Assembly: GCA_018650185.1 (NCBI GenBank)
Contig: JABIGL010000180.1
Span: 1 to 43,585, forward strand
Direction of reading: 5' to 3'
Length of the DNA stretch: 43,585 nucleotides
Source of the DNA: Chloroflexota bacterium
Lineage (GTDB): Bacteria > Chloroflexota > Dehalococcoidia > Lucifugimonadales > Lucifugimonadaceae
Shown here: piece after piece, positions 15,511-23,925 of the stretch
How positions within the stretch are numbered: position 1 is the stretch's first letter
Layout: each line of letters opens with the position of its first letter
The notes under the pieces: generated by a model
Databases searched by the model: none
The model's input: only the letters and a program-made list of their open reading frames with translations
What the model was told of the DNA's origin: nothing
Made by a program: the position numbers and the translations under genes

Positions 15511-16719
15511 ATGAAGATCACTGGAATTGACACCTTCGTCGTTGATGCCGGCTGGCGTCCATGGCAGTACATAGCGGTACGCACGGATGAAGGAATAACC
15601 GGATACGGCGAGTGCTCAGACGGCCGAAACCCTTACGGCGTGGTCGAGACGGCGAAAGAGTTCGAGGCGATCCTCATCGGGCAGGACCCGAGGCCGGTCG
15701 AAGCGCGTTACTGGGACATGTACCGGATGGGACGCCAGAGCCCGGGCGGTATCGCCGGAAAGGCGATCGCCGGGATCGACATGGCGCTCTGGGACATCAA
15801 GGCCAAGGCGCTCGGGATCCCGGTTTACGAACTGGCGGGAGGCCCGACACGGGAGCGCCAAAGGGTCTACTGGTCGCACTGCGGTAGCTCCCGGATGGGC
15901 AACGCAGAGTTGATCGGCGTTCCTCCCCTCAACAAGTGGAGCGACGTTACCGCCCTCGGAAAAGAGGTCGTTGAGCGGGGCTTCACGGCCCTCAAGACGA
16001 ATCCGTTGATCCCACATGAGGAGCCCAAGACGTGGGAGAGACTGGGTGGATTTGGTGGCGGTGGCGGGACGACCGACGGCAACGTTACTAATGCGTTCCT
16101 GGACGGTATTCGAACCCAGATTGGGACGCTCCGAGATGCCGTAGGTCCATACGTGGACATTGCTCTGGACCTGAACTTCAACTTCCGGGTCGAAGCGGCG
16201 AAGCGCATCGTTAAAGCGCTCGAAGAGTTCAGGATGATGTGGGTCGAGATCGACATTTATGAGCCGGACGGTCTTCGTGAAATCCGGGACTCTACGACGG
16301 TTCCGATCTGCTCGGGCGAAAACCTGATCACGTCTCGTGAGTACAGGCGCTACTTCGAAGCGCGGTCGATGGATGTCTGTATGGTGGACTTGCCGTGGAA
16401 CGGCTTTACACAGTCGAAGAAGGTAGCTGATATGGCTGAAACCTTCGACATCAACGTCGCTCCGCACAACTACTACAGCCACCTCTCGACGCTGCACTCG
16501 ATGGCGCTCTGCGCTTCGGTCGGAAATATCCGGATCTCAGAGATCGACATCGATGACGTGCCGTGGAAGGACGACCTTCTTACGGAGACACTCGAAATCG
16601 AGAACGGTGAAGTGGTCATCCCGAACCGACCGGGTTGGGGAGGCGACTTGAATGAGGAAGTCGCGTTGGAGCACGTGTGGGAGCGGGGTCGCCTACCGGG
16701 ATACGTACCGAGGCCCTAA
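15511..16719 (+). CDS. Mandelate racemase/muconate-lactonizing enzyme family protein (enolase superfamily)
   Basis: A 402-residue divalent-metal enzyme that probably dehydrates or epimerises a sugar acid. The N-terminal capping domain begins KITGIDTFVVDAGWRPWQY; GITGYGECSD and GIAGKAIAGIDMALWDIKAK are family marks. Metal ligands appear as D in ALDLNFNF, E in WVEIDIYE and E in CSGENL, and the catalytic histidine is likely in VAPHNYYS. The first-strand KxK is K-T-N (ALKTNPL), so only one of the two lysines is kept, which argues for a galactonate/gluconate dehydratase-like member over muconate cycloisomerase. The ATG at 15511 (GGAGAG upstream) is chosen over an open extension to 15454. Several paralogues of this superfamily are typical of SAR202-type genomes. 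Confidence 0.92.
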   Translation: MKITGIDTFVVDAGWRPWQYIAVRTDEGITGYGECSDGRNPYGVVETAKEFEAILIGQDPRPVEARYWDMYRMGRQSPGGIAGKAIAGIDMALWDIKAKALGIPVYELAGGPTRERQRVYWSHCGSSRMGNAELIGVPPLNKWSDVTALGKEVVERGFTALKTNPLIPHEEPKTWERLGGFGGGGGTTDGNVTNAFLDGIRTQIGTLRDAVGPYVDIALDLNFNFRVEAAKRIVKALEEFRMMWVEIDIYEPDGLREIRDSTTVPICSGENLITSREYRRYFEARSMDVCMVDLPWNGFTQSKKVADMAETFDINVAPHNYYSHLSTLHSMALCASVGNIRISEIDIDDVPWKDDLLTETLEIENGEVVIPNRPGWGGDLNEEVALEHVWERGRLPGYVPRP

Positions 16720-16877
16720 TCGAAACCTGAGAACTAACGCCGGATGTGGGTCGTAGTTCGGGTTGATGGTGGGGCACACTTGTTGTGCCGTACTCATCAC
16801 CGGGACAAACTGACCGCATCCGGCGTTTTGTTTACGGATCACTACGGATATCGGTTGAGGCTGCCAGGAGCGAATCG

Positions 16878-18512
16878 TTGAACAGATCGTCATCCCGGAG
16901 AGCGCTTGCCACACGACTCTGGCCGATCGTTGTGCTGTTGGTTATTGGTGCGGTTGCATGTGGCTCCGAATCTGGCTCGAAGCCGATCGATGAGACGCTG
17001 ACCGTTGCATTGCCATCGTTCTGGGCAGAAACGCTTGACCCTTCACTGGATGGCCAACCGGGGCTGCAGTACCACGGGCACCTGTACGACCACCTTGTTG
17101 GCGTGGGACCGGACGGTCGGTTCGACCAGAATTATGGATTGCTGGAGTCGTGGGATCCAGGTACCGACGCGTCCTCATACACGCTGACTTTGAAAAAGGG
17201 CCTCAAATGGCATGACGGCGAGGACGTTACGTCGGCCGATATTGCGTACTCGGTCGGGCACTACGCTCGTGCGGACGCTCGTTGCGCAGTTTGTCCGGTG
17301 TTGGCCGGTGTGCTGGAGAGCGTTGAGACGCCGGACGACCTAACCGCTGTACTAAATCTGAAATCGCCGCACGTTTCGATCATGCATGCGTTCGGACCGG
17401 TGGCCGGGGATATGCCACTGCTTCCGGCACACGGCACAAGCTCAGAGTCAGGCATCGGCACCGGCCCCTGGAAGCTAGCAGGACGAGTTGCCGGTGAATC
17501 GATCGAATTCGAGGCGAACACTGAATACTGGGATGAGTCGCGTGTTCCCGGGTTCGCCCGGTTAAAGCTGGTGCTGGCGGCCCAACCTGCAGCAAGGGCC
17601 GAGATGCTCAAGAACGGCGAAGTGGATATGACGGTGCTACGACCGTCCGGCAGACCGTGGTCGATTGATGAGCCACAGGGCGATGTGCCCTCCGTACGGG
17701 ACGCCGGGTTCCAAATTGACGGTCCGAAGTACGTGAACACGACCGTGATGCGGCTCTTCACGGCTTCCGAGTCGGACTCCCTCAACAACAACCTGGATTT
17801 CAGGAAAGCGCTGACTCTGGGCATCGACAGCCAGACAATCATCGATGTCGTGTACGAACCCGAGGTGGCAGAGATCGCTGCCGGATCGGCGTTATTTAGC
17901 CCGCTTTCCGATGGCTATGACCCCGAACTTCCCGCCTATCCGTACGACCCGGCGGCGGCTCGCGTTGCGCTGGAGGCGGCCGGGTACGACGGCGAGACCG
18001 TTTTTATTTTCTCCGCTCCTTCGTACGGCCTCACGGAGTTGATCCAGATCAACGAGATGATCGCCGATAACCTGAGCGATATCGGCATCAACGTCGATAT
18101 CCTTTCGTCCGGCTACACAGACATCCTGTCCCGACACTCACCGAGGCCACAGCAGTTCGACGACGTAATGCCAGCCCCGCTGTTCCACGGGGTCAACTAC
18201 CAGACGTGGCCAGACATCCTCGGCGGAATCAAGCGCTACCTGACTTCAGATGATTCAGCGCTTCTCACGTATCACGACCTTGGGCGTGGAGATCGGTTAT
18301 TCGAAGAGCTAAGCGCGATCGTGGACCCGGTCGAACGTGACACGCGTTTACGTGAACTCAATCGGGAAATGTACGAGGAGTACTGGGCCATCCCCGTCGT
18401 TTGGCGGCACGAGGTTTACGGGATGCGGTCTGATTTGAACGGATGGGCACCGACCAACGGGACCGCGTCTGATTTGCGGTTGGAGACCGTTAGGGGTGTG
18501 GCTACCGGCTAA
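16878..18512 (+). CDS. ABC transporter solute-binding lipoprotein, peptide/opine family 5
   Basis: A periplasmic-type binding protein of the SBP_bac_5 family, anchored by lipid. From the TTG at 16878 (AGGAG 7 nt upstream) it is 544 residues, with a signal peptide RLWPIVVLLVIGAVAC ending in a lipobox cysteine. Family marks are the N-terminal TLTVALPSFWAETLDPSLDG segment, LKKGLKWHDGEDVTSADIAY and, later, RKALTLGIDSQTIID. An open extension to 16785 is not needed. No permease or ATPase gene is next to it, so it is an orphan receptor here. Its stop codon interlocks with that of the convergent lipA (TAA at 18510-18512, lipA stop 18511-18509). Confidence 0.92.
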   Translation: MNRSSSRRALATRLWPIVVLLVIGAVACGSESGSKPIDETLTVALPSFWAETLDPSLDGQPGLQYHGHLYDHLVGVGPDGRFDQNYGLLESWDPGTDASSYTLTLKKGLKWHDGEDVTSADIAYSVGHYARADARCAVCPVLAGVLESVETPDDLTAVLNLKSPHVSIMHAFGPVAGDMPLLPAHGTSSESGIGTGPWKLAGRVAGESIEFEANTEYWDESRVPGFARLKLVLAAQPAARAEMLKNGEVDMTVLRPSGRPWSIDEPQGDVPSVRDAGFQIDGPKYVNTTVMRLFTASESDSLNNNLDFRKALTLGIDSQTIIDVVYEPEVAEIAAGSALFSPLSDGYDPELPAYPYDPAAARVALEAAGYDGETVFIFSAPSYGLTELIQINEMIADNLSDIGINVDILSSGYTDILSRHSPRPQQFDDVMPAPLFHGVNYQTWPDILGGIKRYLTSDDSALLTYHDLGRGDRLFEELSAIVDPVERDTRLRELNREMYEEYWAIPVVWRHEVYGMRSDLNGWAPTNGTASDLRLETVRGVATG

Positions 18513-19420
18513 TTGGCCGTAGTTGCTAACGAAGCCTCGTGTTGTTCGTCGGCGTGGTAGGAAGAACGGACCAGTGGGCCGGATGCGACGTGGTTGAAAC
18601 CCATCGCCTCGCCAGCCTCTTTGATTTTTTCGAACTCGTCCGGGTGGTAGAACTTGATGATGGGGTGGTGCCGCTTGGACGGGCGCAAATACTGGCCGAC
18701 CGTTAGCAGATTACAATCGTTCGCCCTGAGGTCCTCCATCGTCTGGAGCACCTCGTCCATCGTTTCACCCAGCCCGACCATCATGCCAGATTTGGTCACG
18801 CCGTCCGGGCGCATCTCTTTTGCCCGCTGCAACAACTCTAACGACAGGTCGTAATCGCCAAGCGGACGTACCTTCCGGAACACCCGGCGGACCGTCTCAA
18901 TGTTGTGATTCAACACCTCGGGTTTGGCATCCATCACGCGCTGCAGCGACTCGCGGTCGCCGCCGAAGTCCGGTATTAATACCTCGACCTTGCAACCGGG
19001 AGTCGACTTGTGGACCGCCTTGATGGTCATAGCGAAGATAGTGGAACCGGCATCTTCGAGGTCGTCACGGTCTACCGAGGTAATAACCGCGTACTTGAGT
19101 TCCATGCTCTTGACCGTCTGAGCGAGGCGGAACGGCTCGGCCCAGTCGGTCTCGGTCGGTCGCCCGGTCTTGACGTTGCAGTAGGAACAGGCACGTGTGC
19201 AGGTGTCGCCAAGGATCATAAAAGTGGCGGTGCGTCGATCCCAGCAGTCGCCGATGTTCGGGCAAGCGGCCTCTTCACAGACAGTGTGAAGGCTGGCCCC
19301 GCGCATCCGGTTTTTCAGGTCGGAGAAGTTTTCTCCGGCGGGCATCGGGACCTTGAACCACTCGGGAAGTCGGCGCTCGACCTTCTTTCCGGGTGCAACG
19401 GGATTTGGTTCAACTACCAA
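18509..19420 (-). CDS. lipA: Lipoyl synthase
   Basis: Radical-SAM enzyme inserting two sulfurs into the octanoyl group of lipoyl-dependent enzymes. Both clusters are complete: C48-x4-C53-x5-C59 for the auxiliary cluster and C74-x3-C78-x2-C81 for the SAM cluster. Further marks are VTSVDRDDLEDAGS, LNHNIETV and the C-terminal SGPLVRSSYHADEQ with its conserved serines. The length of 303 residues is normal. No lipB or lplA lies in the window. It ends convergently against the solute-binding protein with overlapping stop codons, leaving no space for separate terminators. Confidence 0.97.
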   Translation of the reverse strand: MVVEPNPVAPGKKVERRLPEWFKVPMPAGENFSDLKNRMRGASLHTVCEEAACPNIGDCWDRRTATFMILGDTCTRACSYCNVKTGRPTETDWAEPFRLAQTVKSMELKYAVITSVDRDDLEDAGSTIFAMTIKAVHKSTPGCKVEVLIPDFGGDRESLQRVMDAKPEVLNHNIETVRRVFRKVRPLGDYDLSLELLQRAKEMRPDGVTKSGMMVGLGETMDEVLQTMEDLRANDCNLLTVGQYLRPSKRHHPIIKFYHPDEFEKIKEAGEAMGFNHVASGPLVRSSYHADEQHEASLATTAN

Positions 19421-19585
19421 GTTTTGTCTCCAACGACGCTGCCTAGGTCGAGCGGGTCGCTAGCTTTACACCTGTTTCAGGTAAGAAGCATATCAAACGA
19501 AGCAATAGCAATCGAACTAATGAGCGGTAGCATAGTAAGTTCGGGCGCATCGCCCGATGGCCCTGTGTTCAAGATTTGAGTCGTA

Positions 19586-20866
19586 TTGACGTCCGCCGAG
19601 ACCAGTGAAAAGCCCGGAAAAAGGGGCGGCCGCTCCCGTGGCCGAGGTAGGTTCAAAGGCCCGTGGCCCACGGATGCGCTGGGCATCGATCGCGGCGATA
19701 CGTTCGACGTCGTGCTCGGCGATCTGAACCAGCGCGGTGAGCTGTGGGTGGAGCATGAAGCAATCCCGGTTCTGGTTGAGGGCGGTATTCCGGGCGAGTC
19801 TGTCAAAGTTGAGGTGTTGCGACGATTTCCGGAGCACCTGGGAGTACGCGTGGTGGACGTGGCCGAGGCGTCTGACGACCGCATCATCCCTGAATGCAGG
19901 TTTGCCGCCGAGTGCACCGGATGCCAGTGGCAACATGTCGGCTACGAACGGCAACTCGATTTCAAGCGAGACATGGTGATAGCTGCGTTGGCGACAGAGG
20001 AGACGGTAAAGGACGCCTATGTCCTGCCGACTTTGGCCGCGCCGCAACAGCTTGGTTATCGGAACCACGCCCGTTTCAGCGTAGGGCGCAAGTTGGGCGA
20101 AGTTGGCTACGTCAACGCCATCACCCGTTCGCTGGTGCCCGTAGACCGCTGCCTGCTGATGGACGATTCCATCAACGAGGTGCTCAAGGTCACGCAGAAG
20201 CGGGTAAAAGGCATGACCCAGTTCTCCGTGCGCGTCGGGATTGGTACCGGCGATCGACTAATCCAACCGGAGCTTAAGGGTGATCTTCCGGGTATCGAGT
20301 CAGGCGGACAGCATCTGCGGGAGTCGATGCTTGGTCGGGAGTTCCGCGTTGCAGGATCTTCGTTCTTCCAAGTGAACACACGGCAGGCTGAGCAGATGGT
20401 GGAGATGGTTCGGGACCGGCTTGAACTATCCGGGAGTGAGGTGCTGATCGACGCCTACGCAGGGGTCGGCGTTTTCGCCGTGTTGCTCGCGCCCTACGCA
20501 CGCAAGGTGTATGCGATCGAGGACTCTCCTTCGGCGGTGGCGGACGGGGAACGGAATGGAGAGGGTCTGGACAACGTGGAGATGGTGCTGGGGAGATCTG
20601 AAGAGGTGCTCGCGGAGTTCGACTCTCACGTGGATGCGGTAATCCTGGATCCGTCCCGGAAGGGTTGCCACCCGGACGTCATCGAGGCGGTAAGTCGTCT
20701 CGCTCCGGACCGTGTGGTCCTCGTATCGTGCGATGTGGAATCGATGGCCCGAGATCTTGCTGCCCTTGTTGCGGGGCCGTTTGTTCTGGAAGAGATCCAG
20801 CCTGTTGACATGTTTCCGCAGACCAGACACATCGAAAACGTGTCATTCCTTCGGTACAAGGCTTGA
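19586..20866 (+). CDS. rlmD: 23S rRNA (uracil-5-)-methyltransferase, RumA/RlmD-like (TrmA family)
   Basis: Makes 5-methyluridine in rRNA (or possibly tRNA). The 426-residue protein has a basic N-terminal tail (GKRGGRSRGRGRFKG), a TRAM-like domain, three cluster cysteines C104, C110 and C113 with a fourth near residue 190 (VDRCLLMDD), the SAM region LIDAYAGVGVFAVLLA, the catalytic cysteine in VSCDVESMARDL, and MFPQTRHIE at the end. It starts with TTG (19586). It leads into maf after 57 bp, then tatB and tatC, so all four may form an operon. The exact target nucleotide cannot be told from sequence. Confidence 0.92.
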   Translation: MTSAETSEKPGKRGGRSRGRGRFKGPWPTDALGIDRGDTFDVVLGDLNQRGELWVEHEAIPVLVEGGIPGESVKVEVLRRFPEHLGVRVVDVAEASDDRIIPECRFAAECTGCQWQHVGYERQLDFKRDMVIAALATEETVKDAYVLPTLAAPQQLGYRNHARFSVGRKLGEVGYVNAITRSLVPVDRCLLMDDSINEVLKVTQKRVKGMTQFSVRVGIGTGDRLIQPELKGDLPGIESGGQHLRESMLGREFRVAGSSFFQVNTRQAEQMVEMVRDRLELSGSEVLIDAYAGVGVFAVLLAPYARKVYAIEDSPSAVADGERNGEGLDNVEMVLGRSEEVLAEFDSHVDAVILDPSRKGCHPDVIEAVSRLAPDRVVLVSCDVESMARDLAALVAGPFVLEEIQPVDMFPQTRHIENVSFLRYKA

Positions 20867-20923
20867 TTTCATTGCGGAAACATCACGGCGAGGCCATGTG
20901 TGTGGGCGTATCATCGACGCACG

Positions 20924-21604
20924 ATGATTGAGCCCTCGACGACGCCTGATCACCTGTTTCAGGATGTTCAAGCCGTGAAATTGCCGCCACTGGTGCTGGC
21001 ATCTGGATCACCCCGCCGTGCCGAGATTTTGTCTTCGGCGGGTTTGTTGATGGATGTGCGACCTGCTGACATATCGGAACATCGACTCCCGGGAGACGAC
21101 ACTCCGGACGCCTGGGTAGTACGGCTGGCTGAAGAAAAAGCCGCCGCGGTGGCGGGTACCAATTCGGATGCCGTCACACTCGGTGCAGACACGATTGTCG
21201 TAATCGATGACGAGGTCTTGGGTAAGCCGTCCTCACGTGAAGAAGCTGTCGCTACGCTTCGGCGGTTGCGAAATCGGACCCATCATGTAATGACCGCCGT
21301 GGCGTTGAAATCCCGCAACGGCAAGTGGTCAGGTTATTCAAGGTCAGTCGTGAAGGTCCGAGATATGACCGATGTCGAGATAGACCAGTACGTGGAGTCT
21401 GGGCTTCCGCTGGATAAGGCCGGTAGTTACGGGATTCAGGACAAACTATTCAGCCCTGCGGAACGCGTGTCAGGCTGCTATCTGAACGTGGTGGGCCTTC
21501 CGGTATGTCTTACCGGCGATCTTTTGAGTATGGCCGGGTTCGACATCGATATTGACTGCGATGACTGTGACAAACCTCTCAATACTGTGAGCATGCAGTC
21601 GTGA
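20924..21604 (+). CDS. maf: Maf-family nucleotide pyrophosphatase
   Basis: House-cleaning nucleoside triphosphate pyrophosphatase, cytosolic. Marks are LASGSPRRAEIL near residue 25, GADTIVVIDDEVLGKP, and SGLPLDKAGSYGIQ. The 226-residue protein has an extra C-terminal segment rich in aspartate and cysteine (DIDCDDCDKP) that is not usual for Maf. The ATG at 20924 is chosen; a GTG/ATG extension of eight residues is not conserved-looking. The stop overlaps the tatB start by 4 bp (GTGA). Confidence 0.93.
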   Translation: MIEPSTTPDHLFQDVQAVKLPPLVLASGSPRRAEILSSAGLLMDVRPADISEHRLPGDDTPDAWVVRLAEEKAAAVAGTNSDAVTLGADTIVVIDDEVLGKPSSREEAVATLRRLRNRTHHVMTAVALKSRNGKWSGYSRSVVKVRDMTDVEIDQYVESGLPLDKAGSYGIQDKLFSPAERVSGCYLNVVGLPVCLTGDLLSMAGFDIDIDCDDCDKPLNTVSMQS

Positions 21605-21981
21605 ACTTCTTTGGCATCGGCGGTTTTGAGCTCATTGTCATCGCCGGGCTGGCGTTCTTCCTGCTTGGCCCGAAGAAGATGATCGAGACGAGCCGTGACG
21701 CCGGGAAAATTATTCGTGAGCTCAAGGCTGAGCGTGACAAGTTCACCAAGATGGTGATGGAGGAGTACGAAGCGGTCGATGATTCTGCATCTGCGGCAGA
21801 AGATTCGACTACGACCGGCGCGTCAGATGCGGGTCTCGATGTAGCGCCTGTAGGTGCGGTGAGTCGTCCAAGAGGTCGTGTGGAGACCGATTCAGCGGAC
21901 GAGGATCCAGATTCGGCGGCGGACTCTGATGACACCTCCACTGATGACGAAGAAACGCCGTCGGCCGGAGGGCCTGCGTGA
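21601..21981 (+). CDS. tatB: Sec-independent translocase subunit TatB (TatA/B family)
   Basis: A membrane protein of the twin-arginine translocon. The N-terminal helix is GIGGFELIVIAGLAFFLLGP (residues 5-24), followed by the P-K-K hinge, an amphipathic helix (to about 60) and an acidic low-complexity tail (residues 60-126). The E in GFELIVI is the polar helix residue typical of TatB. It starts with GTG at 21601 inside the maf stop and overlaps tatC by 4 bp, so translation is coupled. The linkage to tatC favours TatB over TatA. Confidence 0.9.
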   Translation: MNFFGIGGFELIVIAGLAFFLLGPKKMIETSRDAGKIIRELKAERDKFTKMVMEEYEAVDDSASAAEDSTTTGASDAGLDVAPVGAVSRPRGRVETDSADEDPDSAADSDDTSTDDEETPSAGGPA

Positions 21982-22736
21982 ACGACCTCCAGCAGCCGTT
22001 TTCGTATCACTTCAGGGAGCTAAAGCGGCGCGTAATCAGGATCGTCCTATTTTTTGTAGTCACCACAGCGGCCGCATTCGTTTTCCACCGCCAGATACTC
22101 CGTTGGCTACTTGAACCTGCCGAAGACCTGAACAAATTCACCGGTGGGCAGGCGATCTTCACGGACCTGACCGAGTTCTGGGGCACTGTGGCACGTGTCT
22201 CGATACTGGTTGGAATTGCGGCCACAACGCCATTCATGTTGTTCCAGATCGTCAGATTCGTGTCTCCGGGTCTGAAGTCGAATGAACGTAAATGGCTGTG
22301 GATTTTGATGCCGGCGAGCGTCATTTCATTTGGGCTGGGAGTCGCATTCGGCTACTACGTTCTACTTCCTCCGGCGATCAACTTCCTGCTGAACTTTGGT
22401 GGAGATATCGCAACGCCGTTAATCCGGATCAGTTCCTATGTGGAGTTGGTGACGCGATTACTGTTCTGGCTCGGGCTGATATTTGAGCTGCCGATCGTCA
22501 TCTTTTTCCTGGCAAAGATCGGTGTCGTTACACCGAAGTGGCTCGCGAGCAAGCGCAAGTGGGTGGTGGTGCTAGCGTTTGTGGCCGGGGCGATGATTAC
22601 GCCGACATTCGACCCGGTGAACCAGTCACTTGTGGCCGGCCCGATCATTGTTATGTACGAGATCGGATACTGGCTGGCGCGTATCGGCGCTAGACGTGTA
22701 AGCCGGAGCGAGGTCGAACCGGAAGCCGGTGACTAA
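21978..22736 (+). CDS. tatC: Twin-arginine translocase subunit TatC
   Basis: The signal-recognition core of the Tat translocon, a six-helix inner-membrane protein. It has HFRELKRRVIRI at the N-terminus (the cytosolic signal-peptide site), LTEFWGTVARVS, FVSPGLKSNERKW and a late FAVLL-like region with P-rich loops (TPTFDPVNQSL). Starts with GTG at 21978; 252 residues is typical. It is followed by a bidirectional terminator shared with the convergent tatA. Confidence 0.95.
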   Translation: MNDLQQPFSYHFRELKRRVIRIVLFFVVTTAAAFVFHRQILRWLLEPAEDLNKFTGGQAIFTDLTEFWGTVARVSILVGIAATTPFMLFQIVRFVSPGLKSNERKWLWILMPASVISFGLGVAFGYYVLLPPAINFLLNFGGDIATPLIRISSYVELVTRLLFWLGLIFELPIVIFFLAKIGVVTPKWLASKRKWVVVLAFVAGAMITPTFDPVNQSLVAGPIIVMYEIGYWLARIGARRVSRSEVEPEAGD

Positions 22737-22765
22737 CGTTCGTTCCCGGTTAAAAAAGCGCAAAC

Positions 22766-22795
22766 AAAAAGACCCGCCGGTTGAGGCGGGTCTTT
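22766..22795. terminator. Bidirectional rho-independent terminator between tatC and tatA
   Basis: GACCCGCC (22771-22778) pairs with GGCGGGTC (22785-22792), loop GGTTGA. AAAAA lies before and TTT after, so it can end transcripts from both sides. Confidence 0.9.
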
Positions 22796-22820
22796 AATTA
22801 TCAGAAATAGCAACGCCGGT

Positions 22821-23015
22821 CTAAGCTGCGCCGTTGTCGCTCTTGGTCTCGTCGGCGTCATCCGCAGGGTCGTCGTCCTTACCGGTTACTGACCGTCGGA
22901 ACTCTCGGATTCCTTTGCCCAGGCCTCCGCCAACCTCTGGGAGGCGACCTATGCCGAACACGATCACGACGATCAGAAGGATGATTATAAGTTCGGGTCC
23001 GCCGATGCTTGGCAT
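22821..23015 (-). CDS. tatA: Twin-arginine translocase subunit TatA
   Basis: A 64-residue TatA protein: [20 protein letters not shown] is the membrane helix, followed by the G-R-L-P hinge and an amphipathic helix with [11 protein letters not shown], then an acidic tail. The ATG at 23015 has GGGAG 9 nt upstream. It is transcribed towards tatC, separated from it by a bidirectional terminator, so the Tat genes here form two convergent units. It lies just downstream of lexA (132 bp) on the same strand. Confidence 0.95.
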   Translation of the reverse strand: MPSIGGPELIIILLIVVIVFGIGRLPEVGGGLGKGIREFRRSVTGKDDDPADDADETKSDNGAA

Positions 23016-23147
23016 CTTGCGCTACTCCCGGCAATTACGGATTTCTACGATGCACACAATCGCGGCCCGATTGCAGCTTTATGAGCGTCCGTGCCGACAG
23101 CAAGTATACGCCCGCGTGGGTATCGAGGCGCGTATTCCTTGTGAGTT

Positions 23148-23786
23148 TTAGCCAATGAAGCGCCAGACGGCTACAAGCCGGCTCAGTACTTCAACGTTCG
23201 TGGCGTCGCACATGATTGGGTCCATCGTGCTGTTCTCTGGCTGGAGCCTGACCTGTTCACCTTCACGATAGAACCGTTTGAGCGTCGTTTCGTCCTGGAG
23301 CTTCAAGCGAACCGCGGCGGTTTGTCCATTCTCGACCCTACTGGTTTGTTCCATGACCACAAGATCGCCATCGGCGATGAGTGCGTCGATCATTGATTCA
23401 CCCTTGACCCGCAGCGCGTAGAGGTTCTCTCCGGAGCCAGTAATGGACTGAGGCAGGTCTATCGTCTCAACGCCCTGTGCGTCGGCCGTGGGTAGCGGGA
23501 ATGGGTCACCGGCGGCGATGGTGCCGAGCAGAGGCACTGCGACGGTGTCTGGCAGCTCTTCATGCCTTCCTGTGCCCTGAACCAACTGAAGTCCCCGAGA
23601 CACCTCAGCATCACGGTTGATATAGCCCTTCTGAATTAGCGCCTTCAGGTTGTAATCAACCACAGAGGTGGAGCTGATTTCGCATCCGGACTGAATGTCA
23701 CGGACCGTCGGCGGGTAGCCATAGTCGGCCATGAATTCTTCGATGAAGCCGAGCATGTTCTGCTGTCGTTCGGAGAGCTCTCGCAT
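23148..23786 (-). CDS. lexA: SOS repressor LexA
   Basis: Transcriptional repressor of DNA-damage genes that cleaves itself when RecA is activated. The 212-residue protein has an N-terminal winged helix (LSERQQNMLGFIEEFMADYG, then PPTVRDIQ and SSTSVVDYNLKAL), the cleavage site A-A-G in LLGTIAAGDPFPL, the catalytic serine in KGESMIDALIADGD and the lysine in DETTLKRFYREG. A probable LexA box is 66-79 bp upstream (23852-23865), which suggests autoregulation. Confidence 0.96.
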   Translation of the reverse strand: MRELSERQQNMLGFIEEFMADYGYPPTVRDIQSGCEISSTSVVDYNLKALIQKGYINRDAEVSRGLQLVQGTGRHEELPDTVAVPLLGTIAAGDPFPLPTADAQGVETIDLPQSITGSGENLYALRVKGESMIDALIADGDLVVMEQTSRVENGQTAAVRLKLQDETTLKRFYREGEQVRLQPENSTMDPIMCDATNVEVLSRLVAVWRFIG

Positions 23787-23851
23787 CTGATTTATCGTCC
23801 GTGGTGGTCCGATGGCGAAGAGGCTTCCCCCGGCATTTGCCGAGCACTTTC

Positions 23852-23865
23852 CGCACTAATGTTCT
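23852..23865 (-). promoter_or_regulatory. lexA: Candidate LexA (SOS) box upstream of lexA
   Basis: On the minus strand the sequence AGAAC-ATTA-GTGCG matches the Gram-positive consensus CGAAC-N4-GTTCG at 8 of 10 positions, one mismatch per half. It lies 66-79 bp upstream of the lexA start, in the place expected for autoregulation. Confidence 0.5.
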
Positions 23866-23925
23866 GAAACGTAGCAATGCCCATCGGGTGTGTCAACGCG
23901 CCGGTGTCACGGCTTACGGAGTTGT

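Noticed and set aside
15616-16497. 293-residue minus-strand frame opposite the enolase-superfamily gene
   Set aside because: The plus-strand product has a full set of family motifs; the antisense frame shows none and is a shadow of high GC.
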